From Prauserella endophytica (GTDB lineage Bacteria; Actinomycetota; Actinomycetes; Mycobacteriales; Pseudonocardiaceae): 64,000 nt of DNA. The stretch lies in the NCBI RefSeq assembly GCF_005146945.1, contig NZ_SWMS01000013.1, positions 1-64,000 on the forward strand, written 5' to 3'. The notes under the pieces were generated by a model, which did no database searches, was not told the DNA's origin, and saw nothing but the letters and a program-made list of their open reading frames with translations. The position numbers and the translations under genes were made by a program. Positions within the stretch are counted from its first letter, which is position 1. Every line of letters starts with the position of its first letter. Shown here piece after piece: positions 1-7,048 of the stretch.

Positions 1-34
1 AACCGCATACCACTCCACTAAGATAAGAAACACA

Positions 35-295
35 TCATCCGTGGCTTACACGGAAATCATGACAGTGCCCGCGTTCATGCCATGCTGTGAGCTCATCGTG
101 AATCGCGTTACGAACTACCACCTCAACGATCGCGAGAGCTTCGTACACTGCACCAGACGCAGCCACGTTCCACTCATACAGTTGCAACGCCCGTTTCCGG
201 TCGTTCTGAGCAGCGTGAAGATAGGAGGCCATCCGGGGTGGCGACAGCCGTTGCGCCCGGAGCTCGAAGGTGGCAAAGACGTCCGAGTTTGGCAC
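35..295 (-). pseudogene. Abi-like protein, N-terminal fragment
   Basis: This 86-residue reading frame resembles the N-terminus of actinobacterial Abi-family proteins: a helical start followed by a segment with LYEWN and then EALAIVEVVVRNAIHDEL, the region conserved around the first Abi helix. Family members are usually well over 200 residues. Here a TGA at 35-37 ends the frame just after that helix, so the gene looks truncated or frameshifted. It sits next to a decayed recombinase fragment, which fits a degraded genomic island upstream of the tRNA-Tyr locus. The continuation outside the window cannot be seen, so a frameshift into a neighbouring frame is possible. The family assignment rests on this short stretch only. 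Confidence 0.45.
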
Positions 296-374
296 GTCGG
301 CTACTCTAAGCTACACTCTTCATCGAAGACCGGTGCGGCCTCTGCTTGTGCAAGTCTCCCGGTTATGAGCTACG

Positions 375-412
375 GCGAAGCCCGACAGTCCTTTGCGGAT
401 GTCGGGCTTCGC
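375..412. terminator. Stem-loop in the degraded left flank
   Basis: A perfect 13-bp inverted repeat (375-387 with 400-412, arm GCGAAGCCCGACA) encloses a 12-base loop. It lies in the roughly 280-bp stretch between the Abi fragment and the recombinase fragment, where I see no intact gene. It could act as a bidirectional terminator, although there is no strong T-run after either arm. Confidence 0.5.
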
Positions 413-579
413 TTATGTCACTCGTCCGACCCCTCCGAGTGGGCCGCCTTTGTTCCATGCCGTCGACCTGGCGCAGCCCAATCACGCTGGGTCCAGGGGC
501 CAACCTGTATCGGAAGTTGTGCAGGCCTTCCCAAAGCTTGCCCCTGGACGCGGCGTGATAGCCCTCCGGGAGGTCACGG

Positions 580-809
580 GCCTGCCGAGTGGCTTCGGCC
601 TGCGCGACCTGCGGCACTACTTCGCGACCGTGCTGATCTTCGGCGGCGCAAACGTGAAGACGGTCCAGCTCGCGATGGGGCACACGACCCCGACCGTCAC
701 GCTCAACACCTACGTCGGCTACTGGCCCGACCCCGTCGACCAGACCCGCTCGCTCGTGGACTCCGCACTCGGTTGTACCGGGGTTGTACCCGAGACCGAC
801 TCGGAGTGA
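580..809 (+). pseudogene. Tyrosine recombinase, C-terminal remnant
   Basis: The frame ending at a TGA at 807-809 encodes a piece of a phage-type integrase C-terminus: LRDLRHYFATVLIFGG, then AMGHTTPTVTLNTYVGYWPD. These match box II (xxLRHxFAT), the GH motif and the catalytic-tyrosine region of tyrosine recombinases. The usual box-II histidine is replaced (RDLR instead of HDLR), and there is no N-terminal or arm-binding domain upstream in this frame. Protein similarity fades before about position 580. It is best read as the relic of an older integrated element, separate from the intact integrase at 1670-3034, to which it is only distantly similar. Function is presumably lost. Confidence 0.6.
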
Positions 810-834
810 GTTTTCGCAGGTCAGCGCTGCCGCG

Positions 835-1326
835 TCAGCGGTAGTTGGTGAACTGCAGGGCGATCTCGAAGTCCTTGTTCTTCAACAGCGAGATCACCTC
901 CTGCAGGTGATCCTTCTTCTTGCCGGAGACGCGGAGCTGGTCGCCCTGGATCTGCGCCTGAACACCCTTGGGGCCCTCGTCGCGGATGAACTTGGCGATC
1001 TGCTTGGCCTTGTCGGAGGCGATGCCCTCGATGATCTTGCCCTGGACCTTGTAGACCTTGCCGGAGACAGCGGGCTCACCCGCGTCGAACGCCTTGAGCG
1101 AGATGCCCCGCTTGATCAGCTTCTCCTTGAACACCTCGACCGCGGCGAGCACCCGCTCCTCGGTCTCGGCCTCGAGCACCACGCCGTCGGAGCCGGACCA
1201 CTCGATCTTGGCGCCGGTGCCGCGGAAGTCGAACCGGGTGGACAGCTCCTTGCCCGCCTGGTTCAGCGCGTTGTCCACCTCCTGGTGATCGACCTTGCTC
1301 ACCACGTCGAACGATGGATCGGCCAC
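835..1326 (-). CDS. yajQ: YajQ family nucleotide-binding protein
   Basis: The 163-residue product matches the full-length YajQ/UPF0234 family. It begins [20 protein letters not shown], has the internal [10 protein letters not shown] segment and ends [15 protein letters not shown]. Family members have two RNP-like folds, bind nucleotides or RNA, and in some bacteria bind cyclic di-GMP. The role in actinobacteria is not settled. I chose the GTG at 1326-1324 because GAGGTG lies about seven bases upstream and the family N-terminus starts there; longer forms would run into the tRNA-Tyr region. The gene is convergent with the recombinase remnant and divergent from tRNA-Tyr. It is ordinary chromosomal coding DNA and marks the left flank of the integrated element. 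Confidence 0.93.
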   Translation of the reverse strand: MADPSFDVVSKVDHQEVDNALNQAGKELSTRFDFRGTGAKIEWSGSDGVVLEAETEERVLAAVEVFKEKLIKRGISLKAFDAGEPAVSGKVYKVQGKIIEGIASDKAKQIAKFIRDEGPKGVQAQIQGDQLRVSGKKKDHLQEVISLLKNKDFEIALQFTNYR

Positions 1327-1444
1327 GTCATACACCTCGTAGTCTGCTGGTTGGAATGGGTCCACCTTAGTGACCGCGAACCCCCGGCGTGGGCAGGCCA
1401 GTGGCATTGGGTACTCTGTTTCTCGGCCGGGCGAGCCCGGCCCC

Positions 1445-1526
1445 GGCGGGTTGCCCGAGCGGCCAAAGGGATCTGACTGTAAATCAGACGGCACTGCCTT
1501 CGGGGGTTCGAATCCCTCACCCGCCA
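1445..1526 (+). tRNA. tRNA-Tyr (GUA)
   Basis: A complete class II tRNA is visible. The acceptor arm GGCGGGT (1445-1451) pairs with ACCCGCC (1519-1525), the discriminator is A1526, the D-arm contains GCCCGAGCGG, the anticodon loop CTGTAAA contains GTA, a long variable arm follows, and the T-loop is GTTCGAATC. CCA is not encoded at the 3' end. The 3' part from the anticodon loop onward is the element's own copy of the attachment core, so integration leaves an intact tRNA. SLP1 of Streptomyces coelicolor is also known to use a tRNA-Tyr gene. Confidence 0.95.
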
Positions 1527-1534
1527 CACCAGCC
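1476..1534 (+). repeat. attL, 59-bp core overlapping tRNA-Tyr
   Basis: Positions 1476-1534 are identical to 17734-17792. The core begins in the tRNA anticodon region (ACTGTAAATCAG), runs through the variable and T arms, and ends eight bases past the discriminator (CACCAGCC). The flanking bases differ at both ends (G versus T before, A versus G after), so the limits are sharp. Confidence 0.95.
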
Positions 1535-1578
1535 AGATCGGCCCCGTGACCAGCAAGAACAGGTCGCGGGGCCGATCT
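1535..1578 (+). terminator. Element-borne terminator for tRNA-Tyr
   Basis: A 12-bp perfect stem (1535-1546 AGATCGGCCCCG with 1567-1578) begins immediately after the attL core and is followed by TTGTGTT. It stands where the native tRNA terminator would be; the native one is now beyond attR at 17796-17837. The sequence differs from the native hairpin, so the element appears to bring its own terminator for the tRNA it rebuilds. Confidence 0.65.
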
Positions 1579-1626
1579 TGTGTTGTCCGGCTGAGTCCGG
1601 CCCAGACCGTGCCGATCCGGCTGGTC

Positions 1627-1644
1627 GTCCCAAATGCGTCCCAA
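1627..1644 (+). repeat. Putative integrase arm-type site, left
   Basis: Two GTCCCA hexamers (1627-1632 and 1638-1643) are spaced 11 bp apart. An 18-bp copy in the same orientation, matching at 15 of 18 positions, lies at 17663-17680 on the other side of the core. In the circular form the two would flank the attachment core at 54 and 92 bp, an arrangement typical of arm-type sites bound by the N-terminal domain of tyrosine integrases. No footprint evidence is available here. Confidence 0.45.
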
Positions 1645-1669
1645 CGGCCGTGGGCTATCTGTGGGCCAG

Positions 1670-3034
1670 CTACCAGCCCCGTAGGGCTCGCTCGACGCGG
1701 TCGCGGGCGGTGGCTTCTCCGCCGTCGAGGCACTTCGCGTAGACCTTGAGCAGCACGGAGAGGCTGTGCCCGGCCCACTTCGCCACACGGGTCGGTTCGA
1801 CTCCGCCGTTGAGCCAAGTCGACACACAGGCGTGCCGGAGATCGTAGGGACGCCGCCCGAGCGGTCCGGCGAGCACGTCGGCCGTGAACACTCGCTCGCG
1901 GGCAGTTGCCCATACTCGGCCGTAGACACTGCTGCCAACGCGTCCGCCGTCGCGAGCACCACGGAAGAGGCGGCCGTCAGATGCGGTGCCGAATCGGGTG
2001 AGGTGGTTGTGCAGCAGCTCGGTCAGCGCCGGTGGGCAGGGGACTGGACGCCCGACGCCGTCCTCTCGATGCTTGAGCGGCCCCTCGTCGCTGGATTCAC
2101 CGGAATCTGTCCATTCTCCGCCGATCTCCGGGCGCGCTCCGTCAAGATTCAGTTCGCCCCAGCCCTTATCAGGCAGTGAAAGGTTCTGCTTCTTGAGGCT
2201 GGCGGCTTCTTCGGGTCGGAGACCCGAGTAGTACATCACTGCGAAGAACGCGACGAGCGGAGGCCCTTGTTTGCCGACGGTTCCGACAGCATCCAGCAGC
2301 ATCCGTGCCTGCATCGGGTTAACTGCGCATTCCGGGTCTATCTCCTTCAAGGTATAGCTCCGCTTTCTCGTCTTGATCTCCGATAGCGGGTTGGACTCCA
2401 GCAACTTTTTCTCAATCGCGTAGTCGATCGCGTTTCCTAATGCGACGCGCTTGATCCGAACGGTGTTGGCGGCGGATCGTGAACCGTCGATGTTGTGGTC
2501 AAGTGAATGCAGGACAGAGCGAAGTACGTCAGGGTTTGCGAGTTCGGACACGTCACGACTGGCGCGCGACACGGTTTGTATAGCGGTCTTCGCGTCAGTG
2601 TGAAGGTCCGTTGCCCGTTGCTTCGGATTGAACGCAGTCATGAGCGCTTTCCGCAGTGTCTTACCTTCCGGCAGTGGTGAGTGCTCGTCGAGCATGGCGA
2701 TGGTTATGCGGGTCAGCGACTCCGCCAGTGACTTGCGGTACTTCGGCGATGAGTCGGGCCATTTCATGTCCATGTAGGCGCAGGCGAAATCAAACCACGG
2801 CATCCGCTCCTTCTCTCGCGTCATCGAGGTTGGCAACCCCGTGGCGGTATCAAAAGCCTCCCCGTTCCGGGCAGCCGTAATGAGCTGGGATCGGAAGCTG
2901 TCCGCGAGTGCGTCGGTCGTGAACTGCTGACCAAATCTTTGCTTCTTCACTCGCCAGCGGACACGATAGGTGTTCTTCTTCTTTCCTCGGAAAGTCTCGA
3001 TCTTGAATATCCTGACGTTGTGGCTGGTTTCCAT
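1670..3034 (-). CDS. int: AICE tyrosine site-specific integrase
   Basis: The 454-residue protein should catalyse integration and excision at the tRNA-Tyr site. The N-terminal part ([19 protein letters not shown]) is an arm-binding AP2-like domain, followed by a helical core-binding domain. The C-terminal catalytic domain shows [10 protein letters not shown] with Arg273, RRPYDLRHA with Arg400 (the box-II His is Tyr, as in many actinobacterial integrases), AGHS and nucleophile Tyr432 in VYAKCL. I chose the ATG at 3034 because it overlaps the xis stop as TAATG; an upstream in-frame start at 3064 would lie inside xis. The gene ends about 135 bp from attL, the usual position in AICEs, and faces the tRNA convergently. 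Spread of the motifs and length are normal, so it is probably active. Confidence 0.95.
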   Translation of the reverse strand: METSHNVRIFKIETFRGKKKNTYRVRWRVKKQRFGQQFTTDALADSFRSQLITAARNGEAFDTATGLPTSMTREKERMPWFDFACAYMDMKWPDSSPKYRKSLAESLTRITIAMLDEHSPLPEGKTLRKALMTAFNPKQRATDLHTDAKTAIQTVSRASRDVSELANPDVLRSVLHSLDHNIDGSRSAANTVRIKRVALGNAIDYAIEKKLLESNPLSEIKTRKRSYTLKEIDPECAVNPMQARMLLDAVGTVGKQGPPLVAFFAVMYYSGLRPEEAASLKKQNLSLPDKGWGELNLDGARPEIGGEWTDSGESSDEGPLKHREDGVGRPVPCPPALTELLHNHLTRFGTASDGRLFRGARDGGRVGSSVYGRVWATARERVFTADVLAGPLGRRPYDLRHACVSTWLNGGVEPTRVAKWAGHSLSVLLKVYAKCLDGGEATARDRVERALRGW

Positions 3035-3222
3035 TAGGCAGCCACCTCGCGTGATTCGAGCCAACTTTCAAGGTCGGTGCGGCGGATGCGGATCTCTCCG
3101 TTCGGAAGCTTGAAGTGTCGCGGTGCGCGTCCCTTGGCGCACCAGTCGTAGAAGGTGGACTTGGCTACCGCGAGTTCTTCGCAGAAGGCCTTGAGCGTGA
3201 GGTACTGGCGCTGGGTGCCCAT
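3034..3222 (-). CDS. xis: Excisionase (Xis), MerR-type helix-turn-helix
   Basis: The 62-residue basic protein has the winged-helix pattern of AICE excisionases: LTLKAFCEELAVAKSTFYDW, then RAPRHFKLPNGEIRIRRTDLESWLESRE. The latter is the recognition helix and wing of the HTH_17/MerR-like family. Excisionases bind next to the attachment core and steer the integrase toward excision. Its stop codon overlaps the integrase start (TAATG), so the two are translationally coupled. It lies directly downstream of the iteron-rich region at 3297-3532, which might link excision to replication. Length and context make the assignment firm, although no DNA-binding site can be assigned to it. Confidence 0.88.
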   Translation of the reverse strand: MGTQRQYLTLKAFCEELAVAKSTFYDWCAKGRAPRHFKLPNGEIRIRRTDLESWLESREVAA

Positions 3223-3296
3223 GTGGCGGTGTCTCCCCGGTTGAAGCTGTCGTGGTGGCCGGTGACGAACATGTGCGGCTCCTTTCGTTCGGCAGG

Positions 3297-3532
3297 GGTA
3301 GCGCTTGCGGGGTGGCTGGGTGTATCCGCTACCTGCGCTACCTGCGCTACGTGCCTGGTCAGAGGGGTAGCGGATACGGAGGGGGTAGCGCTTGTATCCG
3401 CTACCTACTGTCTGTGATCGGCGGTGACGCTCCGGAGGTAGCGCTTGTGTCCGCTACCTCCCCCGTATCCGCTACCGGGCTGACCTGCGAGGTAGCGGAG
3501 GTAGCGGAGGTAGCGCTAGTGGGCAGGTAGCG
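3297..3532. repeat. GGTAGCG iteron array, candidate replication origin
   Basis: The 7-mer GGTAGCG or its complement occurs 13 times perfectly and once with one mismatch within 236 bp. Starts are 3297, 3366, 3384, 3437, 3491, 3500, 3509 and 3526 on plus, and 3327, 3336, 3345 (mismatch), 3399, 3452 and 3470 on minus. Two triplets have a 9-bp period. Four perfect copies and one near copy extend to the 12-mer GGTAGCGGATAC. Two pairs form inverted repeats with 8-bp spacers (3384-3405, 3437-3458). Eight copies fall inside the 3' end of the DUF3631 gene, where they encode a Ser-Ala-Thr tail; the rest fill the gap before xis. Such density next to replication genes suggests Rep-binding iterons or an autoregulatory operator. 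Confidence 0.8.
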
Positions 3533-4783
3533 CTGCCAGGCGTCGGCGAGCCCGCCTTCTCCGGTGGCGCGGTAGCCCTTGCGCACTCCGCCACCGGGGA
3601 GCTTGATGTCCTTGGCGCGGGCGCCGTAGGGCTTGAGGAGCGCGGCGAGCCGCCGCGAGTCGAGCGGCTTGCCGTCGAGGTCGCCCCACGGAGACTCATC
3701 GAGCGCGTGCAGGGCGGCGAGGATGTCGTCGGTGGTCAGCTTGTCGGTGTCGCGGGTGGTGTACAGGTCGCGGAGGTCGGCCAGGAGTTGCAGGCGCTGG
3801 CCGCCGCCGTTGCGGTCGGTGTTGGCGATCTCCACGAAGTGGGTGCAGGCGGCGCGGGCGGTGTCGGGCCAGTGGCCGCCGGCGGCGTCGGCGATGGCGA
3901 TGAGGGGGCGCCAGATCTCGGCGGAGCGGTCCCGCACGCCTGGGGGCATGGTGGGCCTGCCGCGGCTGATCTTGTCGGTGACCGATTCGACCCACGCGGC
4001 GAGCATGTCGCGCAGGGGGGCGGCTTCGGTCTCGACTTCCTCTTCCCAGAACTCGGCGACCTCCTCGTCCTCGCGGCGTCGCTTCATGTGCACGGTGATG
4101 GCGCGGGTGGTGATGGTGTCGGGCATGTTCCCGGCGATCCCGGCCAGGGCGGCGGGGGCGAACACGGGGAAGCGCTGCACCTTCATGGCCTTGGCGTCGC
4201 CGACGCAGCGCGCGACGGTGGCGCCACGCTTGTATCCGGCGTTGAGCAGGCCGCGTAGGTCTTCGTTGTTGCCGCCGGTTTTGGCTCCGAAGATCGTGTC
4301 GACCTCATCGAACAGGATGGTGATCGGCCCGTCGTTGACCATGCGGAACAGTGCCGCGGTGGTCGCCGAGAACGTCATCTCGGGGGCCTTCACCAGGAAC
4401 TGCGCGACCTCCAAGACGCGTGTCTTGCCTGAGCCCGGTTCGACGCTGGAGAGGATCAGGCGGGGTGTGACGTAGAAGTGGTCGGCGGCGTGGGTGTGGG
4501 CGTACCAGAGCGCGAGCATCGGTGCGCAGTGCTCGGAGGGGAAGACGTTGTAGCGGGCCACGAATTCCCGCACCCGGTCGAGCACCTCGTAGCCGGGCAC
4601 GATAGTGGCGTGGTGGGTGCGCCAGACCTGCTGGCAGTTCTCCGAGCAGAAGTCCTGCGAGGGCGACTCCCCGAGCGGTCGGCCGCACTGGGCGCACGTG
4701 CCGCGTTCGGTGTCGGCGGCGCCGATCACGTCGTCGATCGCGGCCACCGCATCCACGGCTTCGGGTTGGGTGGGTGTGCTCAT
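3401..4783 (-). CDS. DUF3631 ATPase, replication helicase-like protein
   Basis: The 460-residue protein is the second half of the AICE replication module. Near residues 28-52 it has a small zinc-ribbon-like motif (CAQCGRPL, FCSENC). A P-loop follows (EPGSGKTR, Lys120), then Walker B ITILFDEVDTIF, and a C-terminal DUF3631 region (RSAEIWRPLIAIADAAGGHW). DUF3631 proteins accompany Prim-Pol proteins in AICEs and phages and are thought to work as replicative helicases; the biochemistry is poorly established. The start ATG overlaps the Prim-Pol stop as TGATG. The C-terminal tail (TSATSATSATSQ...) is low-complexity because the DNA there carries iterons, so it is probably a by-product of an origin embedded in the gene rather than a folded domain. 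Confidence 0.85.
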   Translation of the reverse strand: MSTPTQPEAVDAVAAIDDVIGAADTERGTCAQCGRPLGESPSQDFCSENCQQVWRTHHATIVPGYEVLDRVREFVARYNVFPSEHCAPMLALWYAHTHAADHFYVTPRLILSSVEPGSGKTRVLEVAQFLVKAPEMTFSATTAALFRMVNDGPITILFDEVDTIFGAKTGGNNEDLRGLLNAGYKRGATVARCVGDAKAMKVQRFPVFAPAALAGIAGNMPDTITTRAITVHMKRRREDEEVAEFWEEEVETEAAPLRDMLAAWVESVTDKISRGRPTMPPGVRDRSAEIWRPLIAIADAAGGHWPDTARAACTHFVEIANTDRNGGGQRLQLLADLRDLYTTRDTDKLTTDDILAALHALDESPWGDLDGKPLDSRRLAALLKPYGARAKDIKLPGGGVRKGYRATGEGGLADAWQRYLPTSATSATSATSQVSPVADTGEVADTSATSGASPPITDSR

Positions 4784-5670
4784 CAGGCGGCGTCCTTCCT
4801 GCGGACGGGGTTGCTGGCGCCTTTGGTGAGTCCGGCGTCCACGACGCGGGCGACCTCGGTGAGGGTGGGTGGCCAGTGGTCGGTGCCGATCAGGGTGCGT
4901 CCGGCGGCGATCAGCTCGGCGCGGGCGGTGTAGTGGTCGATCAGTCCGGCGCCGACCTTGCGGCCGATGGTGTAGGCGGCGGAGGAGAGGACTTCGTTGT
5001 GCCGCCCTGGTTGCGCCGTGCGGACGCGTTCGGTCTCGCCCCGGAGTGCGGCCGACCCGTAGGCGGTCGGGTCGGTGGAGCGGATCTGAACGGGCGCTGA
5101 GTTGGCCGCTGCGGGCCGAACGGCACAGGCCTGGACCAACCAGGCCGGGAGCTCGGCGGGCTCGCGTTCGTCGGCGAGTTCGTAGCCGCCCTCGTCGGTG
5201 ACCGAGCCGGGCGCCACCACGTATCCGCCCCCGGCGCGGGTGTCCACATTGGCGCACAGCACGCGCTGGGTGTTGCGTAGCCGTACTCCGGGTGGGCAGC
5301 GGTAGTACAGGTGCCGCCCACCCGAGGGGGTGGTGACGGTGAACGTGTCCGGGAGCGGCCCGCCGCGTTCGGCGGCCAGGGCGGCGAGCGCGTTCGCCCC
5401 GTCCGGGCCGGGCTCGTCGTCCTTGGGCATGTCGCAGTCGATGACCACCAACCGTGCGGGGCCGGTAGCTACGGCGATGTTGAACCGGTCGGCGGCCCAG
5501 CAGCGGCGGATACGGGCGGCATCGGTGGTGGCCCGGTTCTCCCAGTCCTTCACCGCAGGCTGCCGTTTGGTGCGCGGCCGTAGGGGGAAGACGGGCCAGC
5601 CCATCCCGGCCAGGTACAGCGCCCACTCCAGCATCGGATTCGCGGTCACGGTGGTGGTGGCGGTGGTCAT
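4783..5670 (-). CDS. Bifunctional DNA primase/polymerase (Prim-Pol)
   Basis: The 295-residue protein matches the N-terminal Prim-Pol domain of archaeo-eukaryotic primases found in AICEs and plasmids. It has WALYLAGMGWPVFPL near the start, the metal-binding DxD in LVVIDCDMP (Asp78 and Asp80), and the nucleotide-binding TPSGGRHLYYR. Such proteins make primers and extend DNA, here presumably to start element replication with the coupled DUF3631 ATPase. The start at 5670 has AAGGG about eight bases upstream; an in-frame start at 5742 lacks this support. There is an 87-bp gap to the next upstream gene, one of the few non-overlapping junctions in the operon, so a ribosome binding site rather than coupling starts this pair. 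Confidence 0.9.
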   Translation of the reverse strand: MTTATTTVTANPMLEWALYLAGMGWPVFPLRPRTKRQPAVKDWENRATTDAARIRRCWAADRFNIAVATGPARLVVIDCDMPKDDEPGPDGANALAALAAERGGPLPDTFTVTTPSGGRHLYYRCPPGVRLRNTQRVLCANVDTRAGGGYVVAPGSVTDEGGYELADEREPAELPAWLVQACAVRPAAANSAPVQIRSTDPTAYGSAALRGETERVRTAQPGRHNEVLSSAAYTIGRKVGAGLIDHYTARAELIAAGRTLIGTDHWPPTLTEVARVVDAGLTKGASNPVRRKDAA

Positions 5671-5757
5671 CGAACACCCTTCAACGGAGGCTGACGCGGT
5701 TGGTTGGTGGCTGCCGGGCCGGTGAGGTTCGCGGCCGGTCACCGGCCCGGCAGCGGC

Positions 5758-6183
5758 CTAGAGGGAAAGGCGGCCTTTGGTGATCAGCCGTGGGGCGGCG
5801 GCCACGATCGCGGTGTAGTGCCGGTTGACGTACTTGCGGGCTAGGGATCGGGCCTTGGACTCGGACAGGCGGTCTTTGCCCAGGGCGCGGTTGACGTGGC
5901 GGAAGTTGCTGATGTCGTGGCTGGAGTTGCCGCGGCTGGCGCGGCGGCCGTGGGCGCGCATCCACTTGTCCTCGGCTTCGAACCCGCCCCAGCAGCCGAC
6001 GACGTAGCCGGTGAGGTTGTCGGGGTCCCATTCGACGTCGACGTAGCCGCTGTTGCCCTCGTGGACGATTTGCTTGACGGTGAATCCGGCGGTTTTCCAG
6101 GCGTAGGCGTGGCCCAGTTCGTGCACGGCGATCTGGAGCTGGCGCGGGTCTTCCGGGTTCCGGCGCGGTCCGAACAGTCCCAT
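5758..6183 (-). CDS. HELGH-motif mini-protein, M41-peptidase-like
   Basis: The 141-residue product contains VHELGHAYAWK (His21, Glu22, His25), the HExxH zinc-binding signature of metallopeptidases. About 45 residues later comes GCWGGFEAEDKW, which resembles the segment with the third metal ligand in FtsH (M41) peptidases. There is no AAA domain, no signal peptide and no membrane segment. Small zincin-like proteins of this kind occur in AICE operons, but I know of no established function; a protease acting on an element or host regulator is possible. The start ATG at 6183 overlaps the stop of the upstream HNH lipoprotein gene as TGATG, so the two are coupled. The C-terminus (YVNRHYTAIVAAAPRL) is helical and basic. 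Confidence 0.7.
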   Translation of the reverse strand: MGLFGPRRNPEDPRQLQIAVHELGHAYAWKTAGFTVKQIVHEGNSGYVDVEWDPDNLTGYVVGCWGGFEAEDKWMRAHGRRASRGNSSHDISNFRHVNRALGKDRLSESKARSLARKYVNRHYTAIVAAAPRLITKGRLSL

Positions 6184-6812
6184 CACCGACCACCCCCGCA
6201 GTGCGCGAGCACGCCCCGGATCGCGGCGGCCTCGGCCGGGTCGGCGGTCAGGCCGTAGCGGTGCTTGACCTCAACCCAGCGGGCGACGTAGCCGCACCGG
6301 TCCCGGTCGGGCAGCCACGTGGCGGGGTCCTGGTCGCCTTTGGCGCGGTTGCTGGTCGCGGTGACCGCGACCAGCCCGGCGGGGTCGTTGGCGTAGCGCT
6401 CGCGCTCGCGCTCGGTCCAGTGGCGGGCGCCGGAGCGGGCGGCCTCGGCCAGCGGCACGATGTGGTCGATGTCCAGTTCGGACGGATCGGTGACGGTTGT
6501 GCCGTCGTAGGCGGAGATCCACTGGCCGGCGGTGATCGCGCAGTCGTCGCCGACGCGCACGCCGTGGCCCTGCTCGCGCAAGATCAGGTCGCGGGTGTCG
6601 CAGCCGTCGCCGTGGTAGGTCCAGTGCGGCCAGGCGTCGCGGTCGTAGTGCGTGCCGGTGTCTTCCGGCGTGACCTGCAGTGCGGGCAGTTCGCCCGCGA
6701 GCGTGGCGGGTGTGGTGGTGTGGGCGGGTGCGGTCGGGAGTTGGCAGGCGGTGACCGCGAGCCCGGCGAGAACGGTGGCGGCCAGGGTGCGGAGGGTGGT
6801 GTGGGTGTTCAA
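6183..6812 (-). CDS. Secreted HNH endonuclease-like lipoprotein (AICE copy)
   Basis: The predicted 209-residue lipoprotein has a short basic N-terminus, a hydrophobic stretch and lipobox VTAC (Cys23). It then carries a GmrSD_C/DUF1524-type HNH domain: YDRDAWPHW, ELDIDHIVPLAEAARSG, NRAKGDQDPATWLP and CGYVARWV. The DIDHIVPL histidine and the downstream Asn and Asp/His positions are the expected ones. The proposed product is a cell-surface nuclease. I chose TTG at 6812 because AAGGG lies eight bases upstream and the signal peptide then starts normally; an ATG 15 codons earlier adds an untypical basic stretch. A close relative lies on the chromosome at 26504-27103. Its place inside the conjugation operon, coupled to the HELGH gene, is unusual. 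Confidence 0.82.
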   Translation of the reverse strand: MNTHTTLRTLAATVLAGLAVTACQLPTAPAHTTTPATLAGELPALQVTPEDTGTHYDRDAWPHWTYHGDGCDTRDLILREQGHGVRVGDDCAITAGQWISAYDGTTVTDPSELDIDHIVPLAEAARSGARHWTERERERYANDPAGLVAVTATSNRAKGDQDPATWLPDRDRCGYVARWVEVKHRYGLTADPAEAAAIRGVLAHCGGGR

Positions 6813-7004
6813 GGCGAATGCCCTTTCGTGGCTACGTTGGGTGATCGTTTTTGGCATTGGGGTGCCGTGGCGGTGACTCGGGGAGGGAGCCCCGCCTAGG
6901 GCGGTTGGGGTGTGGTTGTTATGTGTTTCGGCTGGTCGGCGAGGGTGGCTCCCTTGCCTCCCTCAGCGGTTGTCGTGGCTGGTCAGGGTGAGGGAGTCGG
7001 GGTC

Positions 7005-7048
7005 AGGGAGGCGGTGAGGGAAAACTCCCTCGGATTCGGTGCCTCCCT
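7005..7048 (-). terminator. Nested stem-loop at the 3' end of the translocase gene
   Basis: An outer 8-bp arm (AGGGAGGC 7005-7012 with 7041-7048) encloses an inner 6-bp stem (GAGGGA 7016-7021 with 7026-7031). It begins at the translocase stop codon and lies in a 235-bp gap (6813-7047) that otherwise shows only GAGGG-rich DNA. It could attenuate transcription between the transfer gene and the genes downstream, or protect the upstream mRNA. No clear U-run follows. Confidence 0.35.

Noticed and set aside
3297-3532. CRISPR array
   Set aside because: Repeats are 7-12 bp, on both strands, at irregular spacing, and partly inside a coding gene; there are no spacers or cas genes.
3401-5677. Single 758-residue replicase protein
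   Set aside because: The region upstream of 4783 in this frame is Arg/His-rich noise. Prim-Pol uses another frame and the two are joined by TGATG.
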